NCBI GenBank assembly: GCA_028583605.1
Contig: CM053328.1
Location: forward strand, 5,215,304 to 5,279,303
Direction of reading: 5' to 3'
From: Dastarcus helophoroides
Taxonomy: Eukaryota; Arthropoda; Insecta; Coleoptera; Bothrideridae
DNA length: 64,000 bases
Translations under genes and position numbers: made by a program
Shown here: positions 48,447-59,447 of the stretch, piece by piece
How positions within the stretch are numbered: the first letter of the stretch is position 1
How the letters are laid out: each line of letters opens with the position of its first letter
The notes under the pieces: generated by a model
Databases searched by the model: none
The model's input: only the letters and a program-made list of their open reading frames with translations
What the model was told of the DNA's origin: nothing

Positions 48447-50750
48447 CAGTGGCGGCTGGCGCATAGGCACTGTGGAACTGCAGCACCCCCAATTTCGCTT
48501 ACGAGTCTTTTCTCAAAATTTTCTGAAGACTTTTTATTTCACAATTTCAGATTTTCAGAAAATTCAGAATTTGGAAAATAAATTAAAATCTTAGAGAAAG
48601 GTCAAACTGGCTATTAATAAAATAAATAAACATTTGAAAACAGTGGAAGCTAAAAAAAAGAACATTTGAATTAGAAAGTTTTCAAAATATAAAGACGAAA
48701 TGCTTTAAGGAAATCGAAAAATGTTTAAGAATTTTCAATAAAAATCGAAGGCGGACTTTTTAAAAAGTAATCATTTTTTGAAAGTCAGTATCTTGCGAAA
48801 AAGTGTAAATTAGAAAAAAGTTGAATAAAAAAAAACATTCGAGAGAGTCGATATTTGCAAAAAGTTAAAACTTTAAAAAAATTCAAATTTTTAAAAAGAA
48901 TTAAAATGTTTTGAAAAATCGAATTTAAAATTAGTTATATTTGCAAAAAAAGAAGAAATTTCGAGTCTGAAGTTTCTGATATTTACAAAAATAAGGTCAG
49001 ACAACTTCGAGATCAAAAAAATTTGTAATTTTCAAAAAATAAAATTTTTAACAAAAACGAAAGTTATAAAAGTAAAATGTTCAAAAAAATCAAAACCAAC
49101 CAAATAAGACAGAATTTTGAGGAATTTGGCATATTCAAAAAAATCAAAATTTTGAAAAAAGTCGAAATTTTCGAAATCAAGTTAAAATTTCGAAAATTTC
49201 GAAGTCGAACGAGAAATAATCGACTTTGTGAAAAAGTGGGTTTTTATTGTCGAAATTTTCGAAATAAGTCAAAATTTTCAATAAAAAGTGAATTCTTCAG
49301 AAAAGTCGAAACTTTTAAAAAGTATATAACCAAAGGATCCTTTCTCTTTTTCACCTAAGCGCGGGTATCAGCTAATTTTTTTTTTATAAAGTTGGAGGTT
49401 TTTTTGAAGTTTGAACTCAAAATGAACCCAGAATCCAGAGTTTCAGCCTGAAATTTTTAAATTCGAAAAATCGAGAAATATTTCCTTCAAATTTTATGCA
49501 TTACCACAGTAGTTATATGCTGTAATATTTAAAAAAGGGGGAGAACATTTGCTGAATTATGTTAGAAAATCAATTTAAATAAAAAAATTTAAAAAATTAA
49601 TAAATGAGTCAGCTGGAACTGAACCGAAAACCGGAAAAAAACCGCATTTTTGTCGGAACGAAAACCGGAACGGAACCGATATGATTATTTTCCCGGAACG
49701 AAAACCATTAACCGGAACGAAGAAAATAGAGGTTCGATGCCCTGTGCAAAAATATTAGTAGTTAAGAGTTTAGTTGACTCCAGTGCCATAGCAAGATATT
49801 AAATTTAAGAGAAACAAAAGTGATACAAGAGTTGTGATATTTGATAGTATTTTTACTAATTAAATTTAATTAACATTTTAGCCTCCACCATATTTTTGGG
49901 TTATCATCTTTAAATTATTTTTATAGAGTACAAAAAAAAATTATCGACATTTCTGAGCCCCTTAAAGTACTCTGTGCGGTTGCACCTGGTTACGGTTTTA
50001 GATTACTTAATTAAAATTGTTTGCTTTCATGGGAATAAAATTATATCACTTTTTCATGAAAACTGCATCTGAAGATAAAATGTACTTTCATACAAAGTTC
50101 TAATTAAACTCTACAAAAACACAAAAAAAATGTTTTTTTTAAACAAAATCCGCTCTACGATCTTTTAAAGAAATAAAGTGTTCATTACTTTCTCAGCAAA
50201 ATTGTTTAAATCCTTATTTACAAATTAATAATTAGACCCTAGAATGGGTACTGCTATCTCTTTGTGAATAGCCGTACTATTGGCAGTTATGCCTGTAAGC
50301 GGCACAATTAGCAATCGCAATCAGATCAGCCGGAATCTACGCATTTAGCATCATAAACCGTAAATACACACTTCAAACTTTGACTCGTACTCACCATTTG
50401 GCAATAGCGCAAAAGCGCGGAGCGGCGTACCACGGGCTAGCCTTAACGTGGCGTTCTGTAAATTATTTCTCCGTATCTCGTGGAGGTCATTGATAGGCAT
50501 CGCATGGCAGCCATGCTAGGTGCATAATTCTGCGTGCACCAACGTATTTCAATTTCCTCATAGTATATAATATAATGGAATAAAAGTTTGCATACTTTAT
50601 TCCAAGTCACTCACAAGTATTATTAGTTAATTAGTACATCATTATTTTGTGTTTAAAAATGTGATAAATCCAAGATTTTTACATTAAATAGAAAAGAATA
50701 GATAGCTCATTTCACGAGGAGCGCGCGCTCTTGCAGACCAGCCGCCACTG
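48447..50750. mobile_element. hAT-type non-autonomous element
   Basis: Ends are CAGTGGCGGCTGG at 48447 and its complement CCAGCCGCCACTG ending at 50750, a 13-bp terminal inverted repeat of hAT type. No clear 8-bp target duplication is visible (AAATGTAG versus AGTTTTTA). No transposase frame; the interior is AT-rich repeat (48500-49340), a GAACCGG block and unique DNA. Confidence 0.6.
49613..49745. repeat. GAACCGG-rich terminal fragment nested in the hAT
   Basis: Repeated CCGGAAC / GAACCG words end in GAGGTTCGATGCCCTG. This resembles the subterminal region and tip of another hAT-type MITE. No second end found. Confidence 0.4.
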
Positions 50751-50972
50751 AGTTTTTAATGTTTTTTAACGAATCATTTAAAACGCAAAAATTCGATAGA
50801 AAAGGGTTTTCGAAAAAAATCAAATCCTATGAAAAAGTAGAAATTTGGGTTTTTGGGGTTAAGCTGACAGCCTGAAAAAAAGAAAGTAACGTTCAAAGCG
50901 TAAGCTTCCAATTTTACAAAAACAATAAACATTTTTAAAAAAGGCGAAATTTCGAAAGAATAATCAGAATAT

Positions 50973-51178
50973 TGTAAGGGGGAGCTACTAAACCCGTGAA
51001 TAATACTTGAGATTTTTATTAAGATTTATTAACTCGAACACACACATCCTATAACAACCACTCGCATAGACTTGTCTGACTACTCTGTGTAAACGCGGGA
51101 GCTGCTAGTGACAGTCGGGGCTGCCATCTGTCATCGAGATTGACCGCCAAATTCAAATTTGAATTCTATCGTCCTACA
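50973..51178. repeat. 3' LTR (left copy)
   Basis: 206 bp, TG...CA, differing from the other LTR only at 51049 (C here, T at 56027). Read on the minus strand it contains AATAAA twice, as expected of an R/U5 poly(A) region. Confidence 0.92.
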
Positions 51179-51386
51179 GTTCGGTCAACCTGACAAAAGA
51201 TCGCCTTGATCTTTCCCAGCAGCTTCCTTAATAATAACTTAACCTAACAATTGGAGCATTTCGTAAAGACAACAATATACATAAGAAAGAACTAATCTGA
51301 GTAATGGTACAACCTATGAGTAATAACTTATTTAGTAACCTAATCCTTAATTATCTCGTCACGCCTAGTATATTTTCCTTCCTTCA

Positions 51387-51670
51387 TAAGTTTTTCCATA
51401 ATAAGTCGCAAACTTGCTTACATAACATAAACACATAAGTACATAAACCCTAACCATAACATAAGCTCGTTTCCATAAGATACATAAGGACATAAGTTCA
51501 CATAAGTTTCATAAAAGGCATAAAGACATAAACACCATAATTTTCCATAACCATAACATAACCATAATCATAAGGGTACATAAGGTGAGTATTACATAAA
51601 TTCTCATTTTCATAAACATAAGACAGGTAGGTACATAACAAATACTTCTGGCATAAAAAGAACATAAATT
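51387..51670. repeat. CATAA-rich degenerate tract in the Gypsy 3' noncoding region
   Basis: About 28 CATAA words in about 280 bp, mostly as ACATAAG, CCATAAC or TCATAAG, with irregular spacing. It lies between the pol stop and the 3' LTR. Confidence 0.8.
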
Positions 51671-51711
51671 TCACAGATAAGTTACACTCAGGCGGTTGGA
51701 CCCAATCAGAT

Positions 51712-54549
51712 TTAGTCAGCTATCCACGGTCTAATTTGTGAAGACTCATGTGTACCTTCATAAGGCATTTGGGTTATTTGAAACCCTTCAATGTCTTTAA
51801 CTATATACCGATCATTGTCTAAAACTACACTAATTTCGTAAGGGCCTCTGTACTTAGGTAATAATTTTTTGTTAGTGCCTATAGTCGTGTCAACATTAGT
51901 AATCATAATTTTATCACCAACAAAATATTTGGTGGGTGTCTTATGACTTTGGTCAAAATATTTTTTGTTAGATTCTTGCGATTTCGATATTTTTTCTGAC
52001 GCTTCTTGGCGCAATTCCTCTAAACTTATTGAATCTGTTTCATTTTCATTTAAAGTTTCTAAAAATTGTTTTAACTTGTCCTCACATTTTCCTCTCTGAT
52101 ATCTACCAAACACTAATTTACTAGGAGCTTGTCCTGTTGTTTTTGAAACAGTATTATTCATACAGAATTCGACCTGCTTCAAGGTTTTATTCCACTCATT
52201 TCTTTCCTTTGATAATTTGGCCATCATTTGTGTAAGAGTTCTGTTAACCCTTTCTACTTGACCGTTCGCGCGAGGGGTCCTCGTCGCTACCAATACATGT
52301 TTGACCTCATTTTCGTTTAAAAATTCTTCGAACGCTTTTGACTTTAATGAAGTACCTCTATCCGAAACTAAGCGCACTGGAGTACTGTATTCCGTGAAAT
52401 AAGACCGTAAATGTTTCATAACCTCATTGGTATTTGTAGTTTCACATGCATATAACTTAACAAACTTTGAAAAGCCATCAACTACTAAGAAAACGTATTT
52501 GTCACCATTCTTGCATTTTTCAAGGGGACCATAATGATCAATATGTACAGTATCGAACGGAACTGTTCCTTTTGGAATGTTATGTAATATACCCTCTTTT
52601 TTCCCGTAATCTGGCTGATACTCTATACACTTTAAACAGTTACTTATATATTCCTGCACCTTTCTGTTCATTTCCGGAAACCAATACGTTCGACTTGTTA
52701 ACTCCATTACCTTTTCTACACCTACGTGACCCATGTCATCATGATTGCACCTAATGATATTATCTTCTAGAACCTTAGGAACGTAAAACCTTATACCCTT
52801 TTTCGTCTTTCTATAAACTAAACCGTGCCTTAATTCAAACAGGGGCAATTCAGTTGTCATTAATTTCTCTCTTATTTTTGTAATTTCTTTATCGCTTTGT
52901 TGCTTTAAAGCTAAAATCTGTTCTGAACTGCTTTCCTCTAATAATAAGACATTATGGCATCTGCTCAGCGCGTCTACATGTTTCATTCGCTCGTTTGGTC
53001 GATGCTCAACCGTATACCGATAATTTTCCAAAAAAAGTGTCCAACGCATTATTCTTGGTACTATGTCCTTTTTGCTCAAAGTCAATCGTAAACTGTCACA
53101 ATCTGTAACTACTTTAAATTCGATACCATACAGATAAACGTGAAATCTTTCTATGGCGTATTTTATTGCTAGACACTCTAACTCATAACTATGATATCGC
53201 GACTCTGCTTCTGTGGTTCTTTTACTAAAGAAAAATATAGGGTGAAACTTTTGGTCATCCCGTTTTTGTAATAAAATAGCACCAAAACCTAACTTCGATG
53301 CATCGCAATGCAATTCTGTGGGCGCATTAGGAGAGTAAATACTCAAAACTGGGGCGTTGATAAGCTTATTCTTCAGTAATTCAAAAACGCGGATCTCTTC
53401 AATGCCGAATTTGAAATCGTTGTTTAATTTTATGCAATCATAAAGGGGTTTTGCTAAAACGGAAAAATCTTTAACAAATTTTCGGAAATACGAAGTTAAA
53501 CCAAGGAAACTATGAACTTCTTTTTTATTTTTAGGTATTGGAAAATTTTGTATAGCCTCAATATTTTCTTGATTTGGTTTAATCCCATCCTTATTGATAA
53601 TATACCCTAAATAGTTAATACTAGTTCTCAAAAAGGAGCATTTGTCTAACCTTAACTCCAACAAGTTATCTACCATCAATGTAAATACTTCTTTTAAAAT
53701 TTCCAAATTCTCAGTTACCGTTTTAGTAGCTATCAAAATGTCATCGATGTAAATCAAAATTTTGCCCTCCTCTATCAATTTTTTAAATATCTTTGATATG
53801 AATCGCATGAAAATAGCTGGGGAATTGCAGAATCCAAATGGGAGTTGTTCAAATTCAAACTGCTGAGTGGGTGTAACAAACGAGAAATATTTTGTCGATT
53901 CTTTGTGAACTTTTATATGATAGAAAGCATTCTTTAAATCTAAACGTGTAAAATATTTTTTGTTCTTTAATTTATCTATTTGTTCTTCAACTACGGGCAC
54001 CGGAAAGTTATCTCGAAGGACAGACTGATTTAATTCTCTGAAATCTACACACAAACGCAAGGAATTATCTTTTTTCTTAACTAAAACTATTCGAGAACTA
54101 TACTCCGAATTACTAGGTCTAATAATTTTTTGCTCTAACAAATCTTTAATCATTTTGTCAAGCTCTACCGATTCGAAATGTGATAAACGTCTTGGTCTGA
54201 AGAAAAACGGTTTGTGATCGGGTTTTAAGTTTACTTTAACTTCATAATCAATTACGGGTTCACTTTTCCGACTAGGGAGTGCATAAAAATCTTGGTAAGT
54301 TTGCTTTACCGCTAATTTTTGTGATGGTGTCAATGAATCTTCAACGTCTAAGGTAGGTACATAGCTGTCATTAATATCTTCGATTAATAAAATCTCATTG
54401 TGTCCAAAACCACCATCTAGAAAATTTTCATTCTTAGTAATATTGATAACATCAGACAATGTGATACATATTCTAGGATTACTTATAAAATTGCGTCCTA
54501 ATATACACTGATGAATAGGTATGGTATTTTGGGGGACAACATAAGTCAC
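51712..54549 (-). CDS. Gypsy Pol: reverse transcriptase, RNase H, integrase
   Basis: 945 codons open from a GTG-type frame start to TAG; the real polyprotein would be fused to the protease upstream. In order: protease tail with ILGRNF (about 16-21); reverse transcriptase with RLDLKNAF (D204) and YIDD (D269, D270); RNase H with HCDAS (D416) and VTDCDS; integrase zinc-binding His-His-Cys-Cys (H603, H608, C638, C641); and catalytic D671, D730 and E766, with 35 residues between the last two. All catalytic residues are present. It replicates the element through a cDNA and inserts it. The best-preserved coding region in the window. Confidence 0.95.
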   Translation of the reverse strand: MTYVVPQNTIPIHQCILGRNFISNPRICITLSDVINITKNENFLDGGFGHNEILLIEDINDSYVPTLDVEDSLTPSQKLAVKQTYQDFYALPSRKSEPVIDYEVKVNLKPDHKPFFFRPRRLSHFESVELDKMIKDLLEQKIIRPSNSEYSSRIVLVKKKDNSLRLCVDFRELNQSVLRDNFPVPVVEEQIDKLKNKKYFTRLDLKNAFYHIKVHKESTKYFSFVTPTQQFEFEQLPFGFCNSPAIFMRFISKIFKKLIEEGKILIYIDDILIATKTVTENLEILKEVFTLMVDNLLELRLDKCSFLRTSINYLGYIINKDGIKPNQENIEAIQNFPIPKNKKEVHSFLGLTSYFRKFVKDFSVLAKPLYDCIKLNNDFKFGIEEIRVFELLKNKLINAPVLSIYSPNAPTELHCDASKLGFGAILLQKRDDQKFHPIFFFSKRTTEAESRYHSYELECLAIKYAIERFHVYLYGIEFKVVTDCDSLRLTLSKKDIVPRIMRWTLFLENYRYTVEHRPNERMKHVDALSRCHNVLLLEESSSEQILALKQQSDKEITKIREKLMTTELPLFELRHGLVYRKTKKGIRFYVPKVLEDNIIRCNHDDMGHVGVEKVMELTSRTYWFPEMNRKVQEYISNCLKCIEYQPDYGKKEGILHNIPKGTVPFDTVHIDHYGPLEKCKNGDKYVFLVVDGFSKFVKLYACETTNTNEVMKHLRSYFTEYSTPVRLVSDRGTSLKSKAFEEFLNENEVKHVLVATRTPRANGQVERVNRTLTQMMAKLSKERNEWNKTLKQVEFCMNNTVSKTTGQAPSKLVFGRYQRGKCEDKLKQFLETLNENETDSISLEELRQEASEKISKSQESNKKYFDQSHKTPTKYFVGDKIMITNVDTTIGTNKKLLPKYRGPYEISVVLDNDRYIVKDIEGFQITQMPYEGTHESSQIRPWIAD

Positions 54550-54913
54550 ATTCTAAGTATACATTACATACAGGTAAATAAATATTAGTCTTTAATAAAC
54601 CTAAGATCTGCAAACGGGAGTTATTAATGCCAGTAAAATTATGTTCTCTTACTGGTACCACTTTTGACATGTCCACCAAGTCAATTGATATTAAAGAAAT
54701 ACCTGAACCTCCATCCACCACTGATGTAATCTCCTTATCCTCCTTTGTACCGTGTTCCATCTTGATCTGGACCAAATATGGCGGTATGGTTTTCTCTTCT
54801 ATCAGCAATGTCTGTTGTCTGGGGGATTCTTTGGCAGCTGTGCAATCCCTCTGTAAATGGCCCATTTTTCCGCATTTGAAACAGCTTCCTCTTTCCCTCT
54901 TAGGCTTAGACAA
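54479..54913 (-). CDS. Gypsy second zinc knuckle and protease segment
   Basis: Contains CFKCGKMGHLQRDC (CCHC knuckle) and an aspartic-protease-like SVVDGGSGISLISIDL. The active-site triplet reads DGG instead of the usual DSG or DTG. The frame is shifted by one base from Gag (entry near 54895-54900) and from Pol (exit near 54548). Because the first knuckle is in the Gag frame and the second in this one, single-base mutations or sequencing errors explain the shifts better than programmed frameshifting. Confidence 0.75.
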   Translation of the reverse strand: MSKPKRERGSCFKCGKMGHLQRDCTAAKESPRQQTLLIEEKTIPPYLVQIKMEHGTKEDKEITSVVDGGSGISLISIDLVDMSKVVPVREHNFTGINNSRLQILGLLKTNIYLPVCNVYLECDLCCPPKYHTYSSVYIRTQFYK

Positions 54914-55716
54914 TCTGAAATCTTGTGCCCTTCCTTAAAACAGTTAAAACATTTTGGTTTATGGTCTAAAGGATTTTTACGTGGTGTAAAGGTGTTTGAC
55001 TCTTTTTTTACATCGGGTAAGTGGCGGGGATTTCTTTCTTCGCTGGTTACATTTTTCATGGTACTTAATAGTTCGCCTAGTGAAGCAAAGCGCTGCATTT
55101 GGGCTTGGCTCTGAAGTTGAACCGACTCAAATCCATCAATAACATAGTCTATTATATCACTATCAGTCATGGATAATTTATTGCACAAAGAAACTTTGTC
55201 AGTGAAGTACTTCGAGAACTTTTCTCCCTTTTTCCACTTACGATTCTCCATTTTTCTCATCAGTTCCACCTTGTTTAATCTGCACTGAAACATACTCATC
55301 AATTCGAGCTTTAAAAGGGACCATGGCATCGTTATGTATTCTAATTTCGTGTGGAACCATGTTTTTGTTTGCCTAACTAATTTCCCAACCGCAATTAGCT
55401 GGATAATTTCTTCGGGTACCTGGTAAGTAGCCTGGACGGCATCCACTCTTCTAACCCAAGCTTCGACATCATCTTCATGGCCGGAGAAATCTGGCAACAG
55501 CGCTGCAATTTCCTGGTTACTGAATTTCACGGGTTTATCGTGCACTGTGGGTGACAACGGAACAGCTGGACGTGTTTGTTGCGCTTCTTGATGTAGGATT
55601 ATGGCTCTCACAGCAGCCTGTATAATATCATCAACGGAGGCGGCTACGGATACCTGCTCATTCGGTGGGTGCTCCTATTCGGCATTCTTAACGTCGTCAT
55701 AATTTGGGGAAGCCAT
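54802..55716 (-). CDS. Gypsy Gag with nonsense codon 14
   Basis: The likely true start is ATG at 55716 (MASPNYDDVKNAE, then TAG at 55677-55675, then the same frame continues EHPPNEQ). The capsid-like region includes FSGHEDDVEAWVRRVDAVQ and ends with a first zinc knuckle CFNCFKEGHKISDC. Gag would package the element's RNA. The stop would prevent translation from the natural start unless read through. Confidence 0.78.
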
Positions 55717-55759
55717 CGTACTTCGCCTACTTCACTCGAACTTTCCACCGCAAAATAAC

Positions 55760-55945
55760 GTGAACATAAAACGAACCGCGACACTCCTTCTAACCGACTT
55801 TTGGATCGTGTCCCGCTTTTTCGTGTACCTGTACCGTTTTCCCTGTTACCGTGTTCCGCGTTTCCTTGTCCCGCGTGACCGTGTATTCGTACCGTGTTCC
55901 GCGTTACCCTGTATTCGTACCGTGTTCCGCGTTACCCCACACCTG
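55760..55945. repeat. Short tandem repeats in the Gypsy leader
   Basis: GTACCGTGTTCCGCGTTACC and CGTGTATTCGTACCGTG words recur two to four times next to the 5' LTR. I do not see a clear tRNA primer-binding site just inside the LTR. Confidence 0.65.
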
Positions 55946-55950
55946 AAAAC

Positions 55951-56156
55951 TGTAAGGGGGAGCTACTAAACCCGTGAATAATACTTGAGATTTTTATTAA
56001 GATTTATTAACTCGAACACACACATCTTATAACAACCACTCGCATAGACTTGTCTGACTACTCTGTGTAAACGCGGGAGCTGCTAGTGACAGTCGGGGCT
56101 GCCATCTGTCATCGAGATTGACCGCCAAATTCAAATTTGAATTCTATCGTCCTACA
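55951..56156. repeat. 5' LTR (right copy)
   Basis: 206 bp, same ends as the left copy, one difference. For the minus-strand element this is the promoter-bearing LTR. Confidence 0.92.
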
Positions 56157-56184
56157 ATATTTAGAAAATTTCTCCAGTTTACAA

Positions 56185-56353
56185 ATTGATGTACCAATAT
56201 TATTCCCCGAAACCAAAATAGGTTAAAAAAACACAACAAAAGTTGTTCTAACGCGTTCCGATAGCCAAGCTATCATCTTCAAAGAGATACCAACACCAGG
56301 GAACAATATTTATATAGCAATTTTTGAAGATAACCAAGGACAAGTCCGTTCCA
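56185..56353. repeat. Palindromic MITE family, copy E
   Basis: GTACCAATATTATTCCCCGAAACC, AAACACAACAAAAGTTGTTC, ATAGCCAAGCTATCATCTTC, and the end GACAAGTCCGTTCC. Starts 29 bp after the Gypsy element. Confidence 0.75.
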
Positions 56354-57896
56354 ATTTATACTCAAAATTTCGAAAAAAATGTAAATATCAAAAACACAAC
56401 AATGTCAAAGTTGTGGAAACCAAAAATTTTCAAGTCGAAAATTAGGAAATATAAAGTAAAAAATGAAGTCTGAATTTTAGGGGCCCACACTTTGAAATTA
56501 AAAGACGAAATTGCTGACAAGCTTTAGAAAAACAGAAACTGTCAATTTTTAAATTAAAAATTCATTCGCGTTTCACCAGACTGAAGGTTCCCCTTAAAGT
56601 AGATATGAGTGTGTGTGGCAGTCTTTAATTGCTCCTTGTGAGTGTTTGTTGATGTTGATACGTATGGTTATTCGCGTTTGCGTGTTATGGTGCAGCCCAT
56701 GACACACTTCAATCATGACATCACTTCTAAAGTTGTTGAATCTATCCTATCGATGACGTTGATGTCATTGTTTTGGAGGTAAAACGCTCTGCAAAGTAAT
56801 TTTTATGGCCGACAGGTACAACTCATGGGTTAAGGGAGTAGGTTAACGTGTAATTAAATTGGAAAAGCTACACTTAAATACATGTGTGATACACACTAGG
56901 ATGAATAATTAACTACTTATTTATTAAATATTATGATGAATAATGATTCAGATAGTTTCTTAATCGATTATTATAGCAATTTCATTCATTAGAAATAAAC
57001 TAAATAATCTTAATTAAAAATGAAACTTGAAATATAAATTAGCACAATTAAAGTAAGTCGCATTAGGAAGCAAAATTGTGGAATCCCTTGAAACTGCGCA
57101 GATATTAATTTCAACCACATTTCCCCTTTTCGGGTTCATCGTTGCGGAAAAGTCGTTTTCCGGCTTATATTTTCTGTAAGGGCAATAAAATTTCCTAGAC
57201 TTGTTTTCTACTGTCTGCAATAAATCCCAGATTACCAAATAAAACAATTAGAACGCAGCGAGCTCGTTTAAATCGCGCGCGCCAAAAGCAAGACATTAAA
57301 GAGAACAATTAGTTATAAACTTAAAGGGGTTCATCGAAAAAGGAACACGTCGAAAAGGCAGGAATGATTTTGAGACAGAAAAGTTTGTAAAAAAAGTCGA
57401 TATTTTAGAAAAAGTTTTAAAGGAAAGATGAATTTTGAAAAAGAAAAGAAAATTTTTGGAAAGTCTCCCAGTACACATAAATCTTCGGTTTACTGTACTA
57501 ACTAGTGCCCCCCCAGCCTTATTCTAGCTATGCTTGTCTCAACCGTGCTATATTAATGAAACTAAGGAACACCCAAACCGCCCTATGGTTGTCGGTTGTA
57601 AATACTTCCAACTTTCAGCACGTTTGATTTATTGCAGAACATTTAAATTCAGGGGCGCATTAATCGCATTGGTGGGGCCCTCATACGAAAATGTTGCTCA
57701 AAAGAACAGCTACGCTATATCCTCTTCACAATATTTTTAACGACTAATTTAGTCTAATATCCTCCTATTTCGTGTTCACAGTAATTTTGACAACTAGGCT
57801 AAAAAGAAGGAAAAGCATCCACTGTTGTGAGGACCCCTGTGCATGTTCTACACCATTAAATCCGCCAGTGTTTAATTGACACATAATAGTAGCAAA
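56354..57896. other. Intergenic DNA, nothing recognised
   Basis: Mostly unique AT-rich sequence. Frames at 57014-57247 and 57534-57740 have no recognisable features. Confidence 0.45.
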
Positions 57897-58050
57897 AATT
57901 AAAATACGAATCTTGTCCCCTGAAACCAAGAAAGATTAAAAAACACAACAAAGGTTGCTTCTTGTGTTTTTTAATCTTTCTTGGTTTCAGGGGACAAGAT
58001 CTGTATTTCAATTTTTGGAGATAACCAAGGATCAGTCCGTTCCACCAAAA
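57897..58050. repeat. Palindromic MITE family, copy F (arms nearly touching)
   Basis: CTTGTCCCCTGAAACCAAGAA and AAAACACAACAAAGGTTGC are followed almost at once by their complement, so it forms a long near-perfect hairpin lacking the central core. Ends CAGTCCGTTCCACCAAAA. Confidence 0.8.
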
Positions 58051-58272
58051 AAATATTAGCAAGTAAAATTAAAGAAAAACTAAATGTTTAATAGTGTTTT
58101 CTTTATTAACCATTGAATTGTCAAAACAAGAGTACTTTATTAAACAATATTCTGAAAACAATCACATTTATTTAAATGTTTCAGACCATACCGTTTCAGA
58201 CAGTACCTCAACTAGATCCTCTCTGAAAAGAAAAACATGTAGAATCAAAATAGAACAAACGATTTCTCTTAC

Positions 58273-58524
58273 AAGTTAGATATTTTCGTCCCTTGGGAGC
58301 TTTCTTTCTCACCAGGATCTGGTCGCACATGCCTGTGATCTCGATATTTCTCGAATTGCATTGTCTCAGGAATTTTTCCAGTTCAGATTTAGCGATTTTT
58401 CCTTCGAGGAGGAGTTCCGCGAGCTTTTGCTTCACGTCGTGCAAAGTAAAGTTCGAATTACCTTCCATTTCCAACAATTTTATAAGATCGTATTCCAGTG
58501 TGCAAAAACCCTGGGGTAGTGCAT
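58273..58524 (-). CDS. Internal exon of an unrecognised gene
   Basis: 252 bp between acceptor TTTTTTAG and donor ACTT|GTAAGAG on the minus strand. It encodes 83 full codons: ALPQGFCTLEYDLIKLLEME, then FTLHDVKQKLAELLLEGKIA, then MCDQILVRKKAPKGRKYLT. Leu/Lys/Glu-rich and predicted helical, with balanced codon use unlike the AT-rich surroundings. I do not recognise the family. Flanking exons were not identified; strand and phase (2 bases in, 1 base out) are from the splice sites. Confidence 0.5.
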
Positions 58525-58639
58525 CTAAAAAACGATGGTTGGCTTAGTATTAAAAACTATTTTTCTGAATAATACTCTTTTGCAAGCTAAATTCGCCTTT
58601 TAGCCGTAAAGAGGAGGTCTCGTATTATTATTGTTATTA

Positions 58640-59340
58640 TTTTTAGTAACTAGTATCGCATTTTGAATATTTTCAAAACTTCGAGATAAATTCAAAATAT
58701 TCAAAAAAATTGAAAATATTCAAAGGGTAATTACCGAAAAAGTTGAAAATTTCCGAAAACGTTGAAAATTTCAAAAAAAATAGTTTAATAAGGACAAAAG
58801 TTATAAAAAAGTAAAAAGTTCAAGAAAATCAAACTTTATCCAAATAAGACAGAATTTTAAAGAATTCGGAGGAGTTGGGATTTTCAAAAAGTCAAAATTT
58901 TGAAAAAAAACAAAATTTTGAAAAAGTCGCAATTTTCAAAATCAACTGAAAACTGCGAAAAAAAAAATGAAATTTAGATCGATCGAAAAAAGATCGACTT
59001 TGTGAAAAAATGGGTATTTTAAAATGTAGAAATTTTCGAAATAAGTCGAAATTTGGAATAAAAATTTCCTATGGGAATTTTCAAAAAAGTCACCCAAGAA
59101 TCATGTTTCTTTTTTCACGTAAACGAAGTATGGAAATAATATGTACTAAAAAACTCTTGTATTTACATAATATCAAGATTTTCACTTTTTTTGTCTCAAA
59201 GTTTTTCAGAAAATGTTCAAATTTTGAGTTAATATAGTAGACATTTTTAGTTTGAACACTAAATTTATTTAAAAAAACTCTAAATTTGGAACTGAATCTG
59301 GGAACTTTTAATTTGAAGCTAAAATTTCAATCTGCTTCTC
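58640..59340. repeat. AT-rich repeat, diverged copy of 49020-49340
   Basis: Shares ordered landmarks with 49020-49340: AAAAGTTATAAAA, CCAAATAAGACAGAATTTT, ATCGACTTTGTGAAAAA and GAAATTTTCGAAATAAGTC, ending near a TTTTTTCACGTAAACG / TTTTTCACCTAAGCG edge. It shows the GTCGAAATTTT family is dispersed, not purely local. Confidence 0.7.
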
Positions 59341-59380
59341 GAAGTTATGCTCTAATTAAACCCAAAATTTCGGAAAAAAA

Positions 59381-59447
59381 TTGAAACAAGTGTTGTCCCT
59401 TGAAACCAAGAAAGATAAAAAAAGGCAACAAAGATTGTTCTAACGCG
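59381..59447. repeat. Palindromic MITE family, copy G (truncated)
   Basis: TTGTCCCTTGAAACCAAGAA through AACAAAGATTGTTCTAACGCG, then an abrupt change into the Lys/Glu-rich coding repeat. The breakpoint is within a few bases of 59447. Confidence 0.65.

Larger units (their letters stand above)
50973..56156 (-). mobile_element. Young Gypsy-type LTR retrotransposon
   Basis: 5184 bp flanked by ATAT (50969-50972 and 56157-56160). The two 206-bp LTRs differ at one base. On the minus strand it encodes Gag, protease, and a full reverse transcriptase-RNase H-integrase; no envelope gene. Gag has a premature stop at codon 14, and single-base frame changes flank the protease, so this copy may be defective despite its youth. 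It is inserted in AT-rich repeat DNA. Confidence 0.93.
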
